Shown: positions 1 to 8,881 of the stretch, piece after piece
How the letters are laid out: each line of letters opens with the position of its first letter
Numbering within the stretch: the first letter of the stretch is position 1
Origin: Rhodospirillaceae bacterium
GTDB lineage: Bacteria > Pseudomonadota > Alphaproteobacteria > UBA7985
Length of the DNA stretch: 13,209 bases
NCBI GenBank assembly: GCA_002700865.1
Contig: PAFB01000106.1
Span: 1 to 13,209, forward strand
Direction of reading: 5' to 3'
The notes under the pieces: model-generated
Seen by the model: the letters and a program-made list of their open reading frames with translations, nothing else
Told to the model about the DNA's origin: nothing
Databases searched by the model: none
Program-made: the position numbers and the translations under genes

Positions 1-452
1 CACAGGCGCTGCTTGACGATGGGCGAAACCGAGCCGAAGTCAATTTGACCCGCATACTTCTGCTTCAGCAGACCCATGACCGGACCCATGTCCTTGATCG
101 AAGCCGCGCCCGTTTCTTCGATTACGGCGTCAAGAGCGGCCGTGACCTCTTCTTCGCTCATCATCTGCGGCAGGAACCGTTCGATCACCTCGATTTCGGC
201 CGCTTCCTGCGCCGCAGCATCCGGACGACCGCCGTCCTCGTACATTTTGATGCTTTCACGGCGCTGCTTAATCATTTTCTGCAGCAGAGAAAGGATGTCC
301 GAGTCGGCAATGCCGTCATCGTTGCCAGAGGATCGAACGTCGATGTCCTGCTGCTTGATCGCAGCGTTAACGAGGCGAAGCGTAGAGAGCGTCACCTGGT
401 CTTTGGCCTTCATCGCGTCCTTCATGGACCCATTGAGTGTTTCGCGGAGCAT
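1..452 (-). CDS. yqeY: GatB/YqeY domain protein (3' end at window edge)
   Basis: Translating the minus strand from the ATG at 452-450 gives 150 residues without a stop. The protein starts MLRETLNGSMKDAMKAKDQ and then shows the family's typical segment LRLVNAAIKQQDIDVR, followed by IERFLPQMMSEEEV and KDMGPVMGLLKQKYAGQIDF. This is the GatB/YqeY family: small, mostly helical, cytoplasmic proteins related to the C-terminal tRNA-binding part of GatB. A role in charging or amidating tRNA has been suggested but is not firmly established. An in-frame TAG lies 13 codons upstream of the chosen ATG, and no other ATG falls between, so the start is well supported. Family members are about 150 residues long, so only the last few residues can be missing; the frame leaves the window on TG, which could be the first two bases of a stop. 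The gene is divergent from carA. In alphaproteobacteria yqeY often precedes dnaG and rpoD, which cannot be checked here. Confidence 0.9.
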   Translation of the reverse strand, partial: MLRETLNGSMKDAMKAKDQVTLSTLRLVNAAIKQQDIDVRSSGNDDGIADSDILSLLQKMIKQRRESIKMYEDGGRPDAAAQEAAEIEVIERFLPQMMSEEEVTAALDAVIEETGAASIKDMGPVMGLLKQKYAGQIDFGSVSPIVKQRL

Positions 453-603
453 GGAATGCCTGCGTGCTGTTTCAAAGATGCGCGGAAGCTAATGATGTGG
501 CGGAACTTTGGCAAGAACCCCCAAAGACTCCCGCTGACTTGCGCCTGACGCATGAGCCGCGTCGAATCGGCGCGCGAAGGATCGAACGCGCTTCTGGCAT
601 TCC

Positions 604-631
604 TTGACGCAGGGCGCGCGCAGGCTTACTC
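604..631 (+). promoter_or_regulatory. weak candidate promoter for carA
   Basis: TTGACG at 604-609 fits a -35 element. TTACTC at 626-631, 16 bases further on, is a poor -10. It would give a leader of roughly 55 bases before the carA start at 694. The 241-base gap between yqeY and carA must hold promoters for both divergent genes. No clear operator, PyrR-like site or attenuator was recognised in it. Confidence 0.28.
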
Positions 632-693
632 CACTGTCTTCCAGTACGTGCTTTTTATTTGAAGCGATCTGCACCGATTGGAGCCACTCCCCT

Positions 694-1885
<1,192 letters not shown>

Positions 1886-1893
<8 letters not shown>

Positions 1894-4800
1894 ACGTACT
1901 GACATCAACTCAATCATGATCATCGGCGCCGGTCCTATCGTGATCGGCCAAGCCTGTGAATTCGACTATTCCGGCGCGCAGGCGTGTAAAGCGCTGCGGG
2001 AAGAGGGCTATCGGGTCATTCTGGTGAATTCCAACCCCGCCACGATCATGACCGATCCGGATTTGGCCGACGCAACCTATGTTGAGCCGATCACCCCAGA
2101 AATGGTCGCCAAGATCATCGAAAAGGAGCGCCCCGATGCTCTGTTGCCAACCATGGGTGGGCAGACCGGACTGAACACCGGGCTGGCGCTGCACGACGAC
2201 GGCACGCTGGAAAAGTATGGCGTGGAGCTGATTGGCGCGCGCGCTGAGTCCATTGAGAAAGCTGAAGACCGGCAGAAGTTCCGGGACGCCATGGACAAAA
2301 TTGGCCTCGAAAGCCCGCGCTCCCTGCTCGTCACCACCATGGAGCAGGCCGAAGACGCGCTGGCCAAAACCGGTCTGCCCGCCATCCTGCGCCCGTCATT
2401 CACCCTTGGCGGCGAAGGGGGTGGCATTTGCTATAATCGCGAAGAGTTCCTCGAAATGCTCGCAGGCGGACTGCGCCTGTCGCCCGTAACCGAAGTCCTG
2501 GTCGAAGAATCCATTCTGGGATGGAAGGAATTCGAGATGGAAGTGGTGCGCGACCATGCAGATAACTGCATCATCGTTTGCTCCATCGAGAATATCGACC
2601 CCATGGGGGTTCATACTGGCGATTCCATCACCGTCGCGCCGAGCCTGACCCTGACCGATAAAGAGCTGCAAATCATGCGCGATGCGTCGATCGCCGTGCT
2701 GCGCGAGATCGGCGTCGATACGGGCGGTTCCAACGTGCAATTCGCCGTCAATCCCGATAATGGCCGCCTGATCGTCATCGAGATGAACCCGCGCGTGTCC
2801 CGCTCGTCTGCCTTGGCGTCCAAGGCCACCGGCTTCCCCATTGCCAAAATCGCCGCCAAGCTGGCTGTGGGCTATACGCTGGACGAGCTCCAGAACGACA
2901 TGACCAAGGTGACGCCGGCTTCGTTCGAGCCGAGCATCGACTACGTTGTTACCAAAATCCCCCGCTTCGCCTTTGAGAAATTCCCCGGCGCGCAGTCCAA
3001 CCTGACCACGGCTATGAAGTCCGTGGGCGAAGTCATGGCTCTGGGTGGTGACTTCAAAGAAAGCTTTCATAAAGCGCTGATCGGCTTGGAAACCGGGCTG
3101 AGCGGTGCTGATGATATCGAAATGCCGGGCATCGAAGGTGGCAAAGTCGTTGACGCCGGCGCCGCTGCGGCGCATTTGCGCGCGCCAACGCCGACCCGCA
3201 TTCTCGCCGTCTGCACTGCCCTGCGGGCGGGCATGAGCGTTGAGGACGTGCACAACGCCTCCAAGATCGACCCCTGGTTCCTGCGTGAAATTCAGGACCT
3301 GGTGCTGGCAGGGCCGGGAACCGGCACCCGCGTTTACAAGCGGATTGATACCTGCGCCGCGGAATTCCCTTCGAACACCAACTATTTCTATTCCACCGTG
3401 GTCGATGACCGCTTCAACGCACCGGTGTGCGAAGCGGAGGTGTCGGACCGTGAAAAAGTGATGATTCTGGGCGGCGGACCGAACCGGATTGGGCAGGGTA
3501 TCGAGTTCGACTACTGCTGTGTCCATGCCTGCTACGCGCTCAAAGAAGCGGGCTACGAGACCATCATGGTCAATTGCAACCCGGAAACCGTGTCCACTGA
3601 TTACGACACCGCAGACCGTCTATATTTCGAACCGCTGACCGAAGAGCACGTGCTCGCTATCGCCCGTAAGGAGCAGGAGCGCGGTACCCTCAAAGGTGTG
3701 ATTGTCCAGTTTGGCGGGCAAACGCCTTTGAAAATCGCCGCGGCGCTCGAGAAGGCGGGTGTGCCGATCCTTGGGACCTCGCCCGATGCCATTGATTTGG
3801 CCGAAGACCGCGAGCGGTTCCAGCACCTGCTCAACGATGTCGGCCTGCTGCAGCCTTCCAACGGCCTGGGCCGGACGCCCGAAGAGGTTGAGGCCGTCGC
3901 CGAGGCGATTGGCTACCCGGTGCTGCTGCGTCCGTCCTATGTCCTGGGCGGCCGCGGTATGGAGATCGTCAACGAAACCCAGCGCCTGCGCAAATACGTG
4001 TCTGAAGCGGTGAAAGTATCCGGCGACAACCCCGTTCTGATCGACAGTTACCTACGCGACGCCATCGAGGTGGACGTCGATGCGATCTGTGATGGTGAGC
4101 AGGTTTATATCGCCGGGATCATGGAGCACATCGAAGAAGCCGGGATTCACTCCGGCGATAGCGCCTGTTCCCTGCCGCCCTATTCCCTGTCTGACGCGCT
4201 GGTCGAGCAACTCAAGGCGCAGGCGGAAAAGCTCGCTGTTGCGCTGAACGTTCGCGGCTTAATTAACGTGCAGTTCGCGGTGCAAGGCGAGGCGATCTAC
4301 GTACTGGAAGTGAACCCGCGCGCCAGCCGCACCGTCCCGTTTGTTGCCAAAGCCACTGGCGTCCCGGTCGCCAAAATCGCAGCGCGCGTGATGGCCGGCG
4401 AAACGCTGGCCCAACTGCCACCCAAGCCCCACGCTGCGGGTCGGATGGCGGTCAAAGAAGCGGTTTTCCCGTTTGACCGCTTCCCGGGCGTTGATGTCCT
4501 GCTTGGGCCGGAAATGCGCTCCACGGGGGAGGTCATGGGTCTGGATGAAGACTTCGCTCACGCCTTCCTCAAAGCGCAGCTCGCAGCGAACGTGAAACTG
4601 CCCAGTTCAGGCGTTGTGTTCCTGTCTGTGCGGGATCATGACAAGGCCCGCTTGGCGGAGTTGGGCGCTATGTTCATCGATGCCGGCTTCTCGCTGGTGG
4701 CCACGGATGGCACGTGCAAAACCCTGCGCGATGCAGGGTTGGACGTGGTGCTGGTGAACAAGGTACACGAAGGCCAACCCAACGCCGTCGACGCCATGAT

Positions 4801-5002
4801 CAACGGGGAAATTGATCTCGTGGTGAATACGGTTGAGGGACAGAAGGCCATCGATGACTCGAAAAGCCTGCGCAGAACCGCGCTAACGCGCAAAATTCCG
4901 TACCATACGACCATGGCGGGTGCTTTTGCGGTTGCACAAGCGATAAAAGCGTCGCAGACAGGCGCCCTCAAGGTCGCGTCCTTGCAGTCCTTTGCGGCTT
5001 GA
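1886..5002 (+). CDS. carB: carbamoyl-phosphate synthase large subunit, shortened oligomerization domain
   Basis: This subunit forms carboxyphosphate, carbamate and then carbamoyl phosphate from bicarbonate, ammonia and two ATP. Both homologous halves are present. The first is a pre-ATP-grasp plus ATP-grasp unit starting at IMIIGAGPIVIGQACEFDYS, with RPSFTLGGEGGG and EMNPRVSRSSALASKATG. The second starts near residue 525 (VMILGGGPNRIGQGIEFDYC), with RPSYVLGGRGMEIV and EVNPRASRTVPFVAKATG. The C-terminal MGS-like allosteric domain runs from about 908 (VVFLSVRDHDK) to the end, with LVNKVHEGQP and the NTVEGQKAIDDS segment. The protein has 1038 residues against 1073 in E. coli. The main cause is in the oligomerization domain: after DPWFLREIQDLV (462-473) only LAGPGTGTR precedes VYKRIDTCAAEF (483 on), where E. 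coli CarB, from memory, has about 54 residues. The frame is intact on both sides. GGAG at 1875-1878, inside carA, serves as the ribosome-binding site. No terminator was seen after the stop. Confidence 0.97.
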
Positions 5003-5061
5003 GCCCTAATCAATAACCCTTAAATGACCTCGGTCCCTGCAAAACGGAGGACTTACAGCAG

Positions 5062-5535
5062 ATGGAAAAGTTCCCACTCACCAAGGAAGGTTTCGAGCGT
5101 CTCGAAACCCGGTTGAAACATCTTAAGTCTGCAGAACGACCCGCTATTATTCAGCAAATTGCAGAAGCGCGGGAACATGGTGACTTGTCGGAGAACGCGG
5201 AGTACCACTCAGCGCGGGAAAAGCAGGGCTTCATCGAAGGCGAAATTGCCAACCTCGAAGGCACTCTGGGCCGGGCAGAGGTGTTTGATGTATCGACCTT
5301 GTCAGGCAAAACCGTTGTGTTCGGCGCGACCGTTGATTTGGTCGATGAAGAAACCGACGAGCCGGTCACCTATCAGATCGTTGGCGACCTCGAAGCCGAC
5401 CTCAAAGCAGGCAAGATTTCCGTGTCTTCACCGCTGTCGCGGGCGTTGATCGGGAAAGAAGTCGGCGCGTCGGCTGAAGTCACGACGCCAAAGGGAACCC
5501 GCTACTACGAAGTCGAGAAAATCTCGTTCATCTGA
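5062..5535 (+). CDS. greA: transcription elongation factor GreA
   Basis: GreA binds RNA polymerase and inserts its coiled coil into the secondary channel, where it stimulates cleavage of backtracked RNA. The 157 residues match the family's full length. The N-terminal antiparallel coiled coil (about 1-75) has the acidic tip HGDLSENAEYH; Asp41 and Glu44 are the conserved residues that help position the catalytic magnesium. The C-terminal FKBP-like domain (about 80-157) ends GTRYYEVEKISFI. GGAGG at 5046-5050, 11 bases before the ATG, is a good ribosome-binding site. The gene lies 59 bases after carB with no terminator visible between, so it may be partly read from the carAB transcript. carB next to greA is a frequent alphaproteobacterial arrangement. 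Confidence 0.97.
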   Translation: MEKFPLTKEGFERLETRLKHLKSAERPAIIQQIAEAREHGDLSENAEYHSAREKQGFIEGEIANLEGTLGRAEVFDVSTLSGKTVVFGATVDLVDEETDEPVTYQIVGDLEADLKAGKISVSSPLSRALIGKEVGASAEVTTPKGTRYYEVEKISFI

Positions 5536-5563
5536 GAGTAGCGCCGCGGCTCTGGGCCTCGGT

Positions 5564-6835
5564 TCAGCCCTGATCTTCTCCCCCCTTGCTTTGCCGGTTC
5601 CAATCCAACCGCACCACGACCTGACCGTGGTCGGAGCGCCGCGCGTGGTACTTGGACACCTGCCAGTGTTCCAGCTCGTCCAGCCGGTCGTCCATAAGGT
5701 GGTCGTTGAACACCCGCAGCGATCCAACATCCCCCACCGCCGGAGACCCCCAATCCTCGCACATCCAGTCCGGGATAAAGTGCCGGGAGACCAGAATGTG
5801 GTCGAGCGTGTTGTGTTGGCCATCCCAGAAAAAGGTATACAGCACGTCCCGCTGAGTCTTGTAGCCATGGCGGCGCGTGGTTGAGTACAGCGCAAGATCA
5901 CTGGACACGTGCCGCATCAACTCGCGGTCATCGTCGGGGTAATCATCGCGACTGAAGTACGGCACAGAGAGCCCGCCCGCGATATCGCTGGAGATCGCCT
6001 CCAACTCATCATTGAGATCGCCCATCAGGATCACAGGCCGATGCGGCGCCTGCTCCAGATCATCGATAATGCGCCAGCGGACCGCGGCTGCATCGACATT
6101 TCGGATCATGGCTGACCGGGCGGCACCCAAGACGTTTTCGCGGGCATAACGCCTGGCTTTCTCGGTTGAACTGCCACTGTCAGATCGATTGGCCATGGGC
6201 GCTTTGGATTTGAAGTGCGCCGCATAGACCACAACTTGCCCCCGTTCGCCGTCGGGCACCCCTTGCAGTCGCTCAGACCATTCCGGCAGGGTCAGCACGC
6301 AGCGCAAAGCCGGGCGGTACATGCGCGAAACCGTCTCGCCGTCAGTCTGGTAAACAAATGTCCGCTGACGCCCGTCGCGGCCAACCAGCGGCTCATGAAA
6401 GTCAAAACCGTCTGGAAAGCTGTCCAACACTTCCGCTTCAACCTGCCAGTCACCCCGCACCAGCAGCGCCACGCGTGGCTTGTTGTAAACCCGCGCCGGT
6501 GAACCATTGACGCTCACCTCCGCAAAGGATGGCTCACCACCCATGACCAGCGTAAACGGATGCTGGCCCCAGCTCGACTGCGCAATCGCCTCCCGTAAAG
6601 GCGCTTCGTCGAAGACTTCCTGAAACGCGATAGCGTCACAGTCCAACAAGTCGATCTGCCGCGCCAGCCACTGCAACTTTTCATCATAGGCCGACAAACC
6701 GGAATCGCCTGGATCAGCGGCCCAGTAAGACTGCTTGGACTCAGCTTTGTAAAAGAAGTGGCGCATGTCCGGCGTTGAGCCGGGGACGAGATTGAGGACG
6801 TTGAACGTGCCAAGGGTCAGGCGGGCGCTGGACAT
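5564..6835 (-). CDS. endonuclease/exonuclease/phosphatase-fold protein
   Basis: This 423-residue protein has the ordered motifs of the metal-dependent EEP (DNase I-like) fold: GTFNVLNL with Asn12, FQEVF with Glu73, AAHFKSK with His207, MGDLND with Asp273 and Asn275, LDHILVS with Asp345 and His346, and SDHGQVVV with Asp402 and His403. All expected catalytic and metal-binding positions appear present, so it should be an active phosphoester hydrolase. The substrate (DNA, RNA, phospholipid or inositol phosphate) cannot be read from the sequence. No signal peptide or membrane segment is visible, unlike secreted nucleases of the fold, which suggests a cytoplasmic enzyme. It converges on greA with a 28-base gap and is divergent from the hydroquinone reductase gene. 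GGAAG lies 9 bases before the ATG at 6835-6833. Large insertions around 20-50 and 210-245 are not part of the core fold. Confidence 0.88.
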   Translation of the reverse strand: MSSARLTLGTFNVLNLVPGSTPDMRHFFYKAESKQSYWAADPGDSGLSAYDEKLQWLARQIDLLDCDAIAFQEVFDEAPLREAIAQSSWGQHPFTLVMGGEPSFAEVSVNGSPARVYNKPRVALLVRGDWQVEAEVLDSFPDGFDFHEPLVGRDGRQRTFVYQTDGETVSRMYRPALRCVLTLPEWSERLQGVPDGERGQVVVYAAHFKSKAPMANRSDSGSSTEKARRYARENVLGAARSAMIRNVDAAAVRWRIIDDLEQAPHRPVILMGDLNDELEAISSDIAGGLSVPYFSRDDYPDDDRELMRHVSSDLALYSTTRRHGYKTQRDVLYTFFWDGQHNTLDHILVSRHFIPDWMCEDWGSPAVGDVGSLRVFNDHLMDDRLDELEHWQVSKYHARRSDHGQVVVRLDWNRQSKGGEDQG

Positions 6836-6946
6836 AGGGACAGGCTTCCAATTTTTGCTCAGGACATGCGCGTTTTTGCACCTTAACAGGCGGCCAAGGC
6901 AAACCTATGTCACTCGAACCAACTGCATTGTGAGGATGACATCAGC

Positions 6947-7918
6947 ATGGGCTTGCTCGTCGAAGGTAAATGGGTGGACCAGTGGTACGATACCAAGTCC
7001 ACCGGTGGTCGTTTCAAACGCAAGGACTCGTCGTTTCGGTCTTGGGTCAAAGCGGACGGCTCGACCCCCCATAGTCCGGAGAGCGGCCGCTATCACCTGT
7101 ACGTCTCTTTAGCCTGTCCCTGGGCGCATCGCACCCTGATTTACCGCGCGCTAAAGGTGCTGGAGGCGCATATTTCCGTGTCAGTGGTCAACGCGATCAT
7201 GCTGGAGAACGGCTGGACCTTCGAAGACGGCCCCGGCGTCGAACCCGACCCCTTGCACGCCGCAGACTTCCTGCACCAAGTCTACACGCGCGCGCAGTCC
7301 GATTACACCGGACGCGTGACCGTTCCCGTTCTCTGGGACAAAGAGCTGGGCACAATCGTCAACAATGAGAGCTCCGAAATCATCCGGATGTTCGATGAGG
7401 AGTTTGAAGCGGTTGGCGGGGTCGGACCCGTCTACCGTCCGGCAGACCTTGTTGAAGAAATCGACGCCCTCAACGCGCGAATTTACAGCAACTTTAATAA
7501 TGGCGTGTACAAATCAGGGTTCGCTACGCGGCAAGAGGTCTATCAGGAAGAAGTCGCCAAGGTCTTTGACGTGCTGGACGAGATGGAGGTAAGGCTGGAA
7601 ACACGGCGGTATCTGACCGGTGAGCGCATCACCGAAGCGGACTGGCGGTTCCTGCCGACTTTACTGCGCTTTGACCCGGTCTATGTCGGTCATTTCAAGT
7701 GCAACCTGCGCCGGATTGCCGACTACCCCAATATTCAGAATTACATGCTTGATTTGGTCCAGACCCCCGGCGTCAGGGCGACAGTCAACCTCGACCATAT
7801 CAAGCGCCACTATTACGGCAGCCACACCAGCATCAACCCAACGCTGATCGTGCCTCAGGGCCCCGATATTGACCTGAGCGCACCGCATGACAGGGACCGA
7901 TTGCCCAAGGCGGCTTAG
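6947..7918 (+). CDS. yqjG: glutathionyl-hydroquinone reductase (Xi-class glutathione transferase)
   Basis: Enzymes of this family (YqjG of E. coli, PcpF, yeast ECM4) use glutathione to reduce glutathionyl-hydroquinones, recycling quinones that have been trapped by glutathione. The 323-residue length is usual. The thioredoxin-like domain has the catalytic cysteine Cys57 in SLACPWAHR and the glutathione-contacting NNESSEIIRMF. The helical domain includes NFNNGVYKSGFA, RYLTGERITEADW and, at the end, HIKRHYYGSHTSINP; the last of these is a hallmark of the Xi class. The N-terminal part with GRFKRKDSSFRSWV is also typical. TGAGGA at 6931-6936 lies 10 bases before the ATG. The 111-base gap to the divergent EEP gene presumably holds promoters for both. 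The product is cytoplasmic. Assignment to the family is firm; the physiological substrate is not known from the sequence. Confidence 0.95.
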   Translation: MGLLVEGKWVDQWYDTKSTGGRFKRKDSSFRSWVKADGSTPHSPESGRYHLYVSLACPWAHRTLIYRALKVLEAHISVSVVNAIMLENGWTFEDGPGVEPDPLHAADFLHQVYTRAQSDYTGRVTVPVLWDKELGTIVNNESSEIIRMFDEEFEAVGGVGPVYRPADLVEEIDALNARIYSNFNNGVYKSGFATRQEVYQEEVAKVFDVLDEMEVRLETRRYLTGERITEADWRFLPTLLRFDPVYVGHFKCNLRRIADYPNIQNYMLDLVQTPGVRATVNLDHIKRHYYGSHTSINPTLIVPQGPDIDLSAPHDRDRLPKAA

Positions 7919-7969
7919 ACCAGTAAAAGCGTTGCTGATTGATACCCTTTTTCGTCTGAGGATTGCCCC

Positions 7970-8170
7970 ATGGCTGCGAAGAACCCGCTTGAGATTTCCA
8001 TGAAAGACACCATCACCGCGATTCTTTGGATCGTTGTTATGGTTGTTGTGCTGTTCATGCTGTTCGTCATGAACTGGACCTTGCTGCCCATCGCCGTGTT
8101 TGGTCTGGGCGTGGTTTTGTCGATGTTCATCGCCGCCTGGGGCTCGGACGACGTCAACAAAATAAAGTAA
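7970..8170 (+). CDS. small membrane protein of unknown function
   Basis: This gene encodes 66 residues and I do not recognise the family. Two hydrophobic stretches fit membrane helices: about 15-33 (ITAILWIVVMVVVLFMLFV) and about 38-57 (LLPIAVFGLGVVLSMFIAAW), joined by a very short turn. The N-terminus is short and mixed in charge, and the tail is polar (GSDDVNKIK), so it looks like an inner-membrane hairpin. GAGGA lies about 8 bases before the ATG, in favour of a real gene. It starts 51 bases after the hydroquinone reductase gene on the same strand with no terminator seen between, so co-transcription is possible. It converges on lrp with a 46-base gap. A second in-frame Met at residue 11 is a less likely start because the first has the better ribosome-binding site. 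Confidence 0.72.
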   Translation: MAAKNPLEISMKDTITAILWIVVMVVVLFMLFVMNWTLLPIAVFGLGVVLSMFIAAWGSDDVNKIK

Positions 8171-8216
8171 TCCGGCGTCCCTTTCGCGCCTGCGCGCTCC
8201 CCGGTGTCGCCGTGGT

Positions 8217-8699
8217 TTAGACCATCGGCACCGGGACTGACGGTTTGCGGTCTGACCGCCGAATGCAGATCGCCGTCTTGACGTTCTTCACATTGGGTGC
8301 AGAGGTCAAGTGACTGATAATAAAGGCGTTGAGCTCCTCGACCGAAGGCGCCATGACCTTGAGAATGAAGTCATCTTCCCCCATGAGCATGTGACACTCC
8401 CGGACATTGGGCCAGGAGCGGACCAGCGCTTCATAGGACTTCAAATCAGCTTCGGCCTGACTGACCAATCCCACGTGGCAAAAAGCGGTGACCTCATAGC
8501 CGATCAGGTCGGGGTCAAGCTCGGCGTGATACCCGTGAATATAGCCCGCTTCCTCCAGCGCCCGCACGCGCCGCAAGCAGGGCGGCGGCGAGATGCCGAC
8601 GCGGCCAGCCAAGGCCACGTTGGTAATGCGGCCTTCGTCACGAAGAATTCTCAGTATTTTGAGGTCAATAGGATCGAGCGCGAGGCGTGGCATGGGCAT
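8217..8699 (-). CDS. lrp: Lrp/AsnC family transcriptional regulator
   Basis: This 160-residue protein has the two-domain layout of leucine-responsive regulatory proteins: an N-terminal winged helix-turn-helix (about 8-65, DLKILRILRDEGRITNVALA then GRVGISPPPCLRRVRALEEAG) and a C-terminal RAM ligand-binding domain (about 70-150, with VRECHMLMGEDDFILKVMA). Such proteins form dimers and larger disc-like multimers that bind amino acids and DNA. The position divergent from trxB matches the lrp/trxB neighbourhood known in E. coli and other proteobacteria, which favours true Lrp, although other AsnC-type members cannot be excluded. Two starts are possible, at 8699 or at the third codon (8693). TGAGA lies directly against the first ATG and 6 bases from the second, so the second is the better-placed start and would give 158 residues. 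The palindrome at 8708-8733 lies just upstream. Confidence 0.93.
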   Translation of the reverse strand: MPMPRLALDPIDLKILRILRDEGRITNVALAGRVGISPPPCLRRVRALEEAGYIHGYHAELDPDLIGYEVTAFCHVGLVSQAEADLKSYEALVRSWPNVRECHMLMGEDDFILKVMAPSVEELNAFIISHLTSAPNVKNVKTAICIRRSDRKPSVPVPMV

Positions 8700-8707
8700 T
8701 CTCAGAC

Positions 8708-8733
8708 ATATTGCACAATATATTGTGTCATAT
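8708..8733. promoter_or_regulatory. AT-rich palindrome, likely operator of lrp
   Basis: The core CACAATATATTGTG at 8714-8727 is a perfect 14-base palindrome. It is flanked by two mismatched pairs and then ATAT on each side, giving 26 bases of near-perfect dyad symmetry. It ends 9 bases before the upstream lrp start codon. Reading the minus strand, a weak promoter (TTGTTT at 8749-8754, TATGAC at 8727-8732, 16-base spacing) would place the palindrome over the -10 edge and start site, a classic place for a repressor. Lrp/AsnC proteins commonly repress their own genes from AT-rich dyads, so autoregulation is the simplest reading, but binding is inferred. Confidence 0.6.
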
Positions 8734-8790
8734 CAGAAATAATATTCCAAACAAAAGCAATTATCCACTAGTCCTCCACAGGCGTTCGTT

Positions 8791-8821
8791 TTGCCAGATG
8801 CCATGCCTTCGCCTATATAAT
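8791..8821 (+). promoter_or_regulatory. candidate promoter for trxB
   Basis: A perfect -10 hexamer TATAAT at 8816-8821 is preceded by TTGCCA at 8791-8796. The 19-base spacing is longer than ideal. It would give a leader of about 55 bases before the trxB start at 8882. The palindrome at 8708-8733 lies about 60 bases upstream of this -35, so a regulator bound there could also affect trxB. Confidence 0.5.
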
Positions 8822-8881
8822 GGCACGACCACCGACGCCGCTTAACCGGCGCTTTAAACTCAGCCTTCAGGGGACCTGCGC

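Noticed and set aside
604..693. N-terminal extension of CarA from the TTG at 604
   Set aside because: The 30 extra residues do not look like CarA, and the ATG at 694 has a ribosome-binding site and gives the usual length.
2396..3526. A 376-codon open frame on the minus strand opposite carB
   Set aside because: It lies wholly within carB, has no recognisable motifs and is composed of residues expected from reading GC-rich coding DNA backwards; it is a shadow frame.
5536..5575. Possible terminator hairpin between greA and the EEP gene
   Set aside because: The best pairing (GGGC with GCCC) is short and imperfect and no T run follows on either strand.
8310..8771. A 153-codon plus-strand open frame opposite lrp
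   Set aside because: It covers most of a well-supported Lrp gene and its operator, shows no family resemblance and has no convincing ribosome-binding site.
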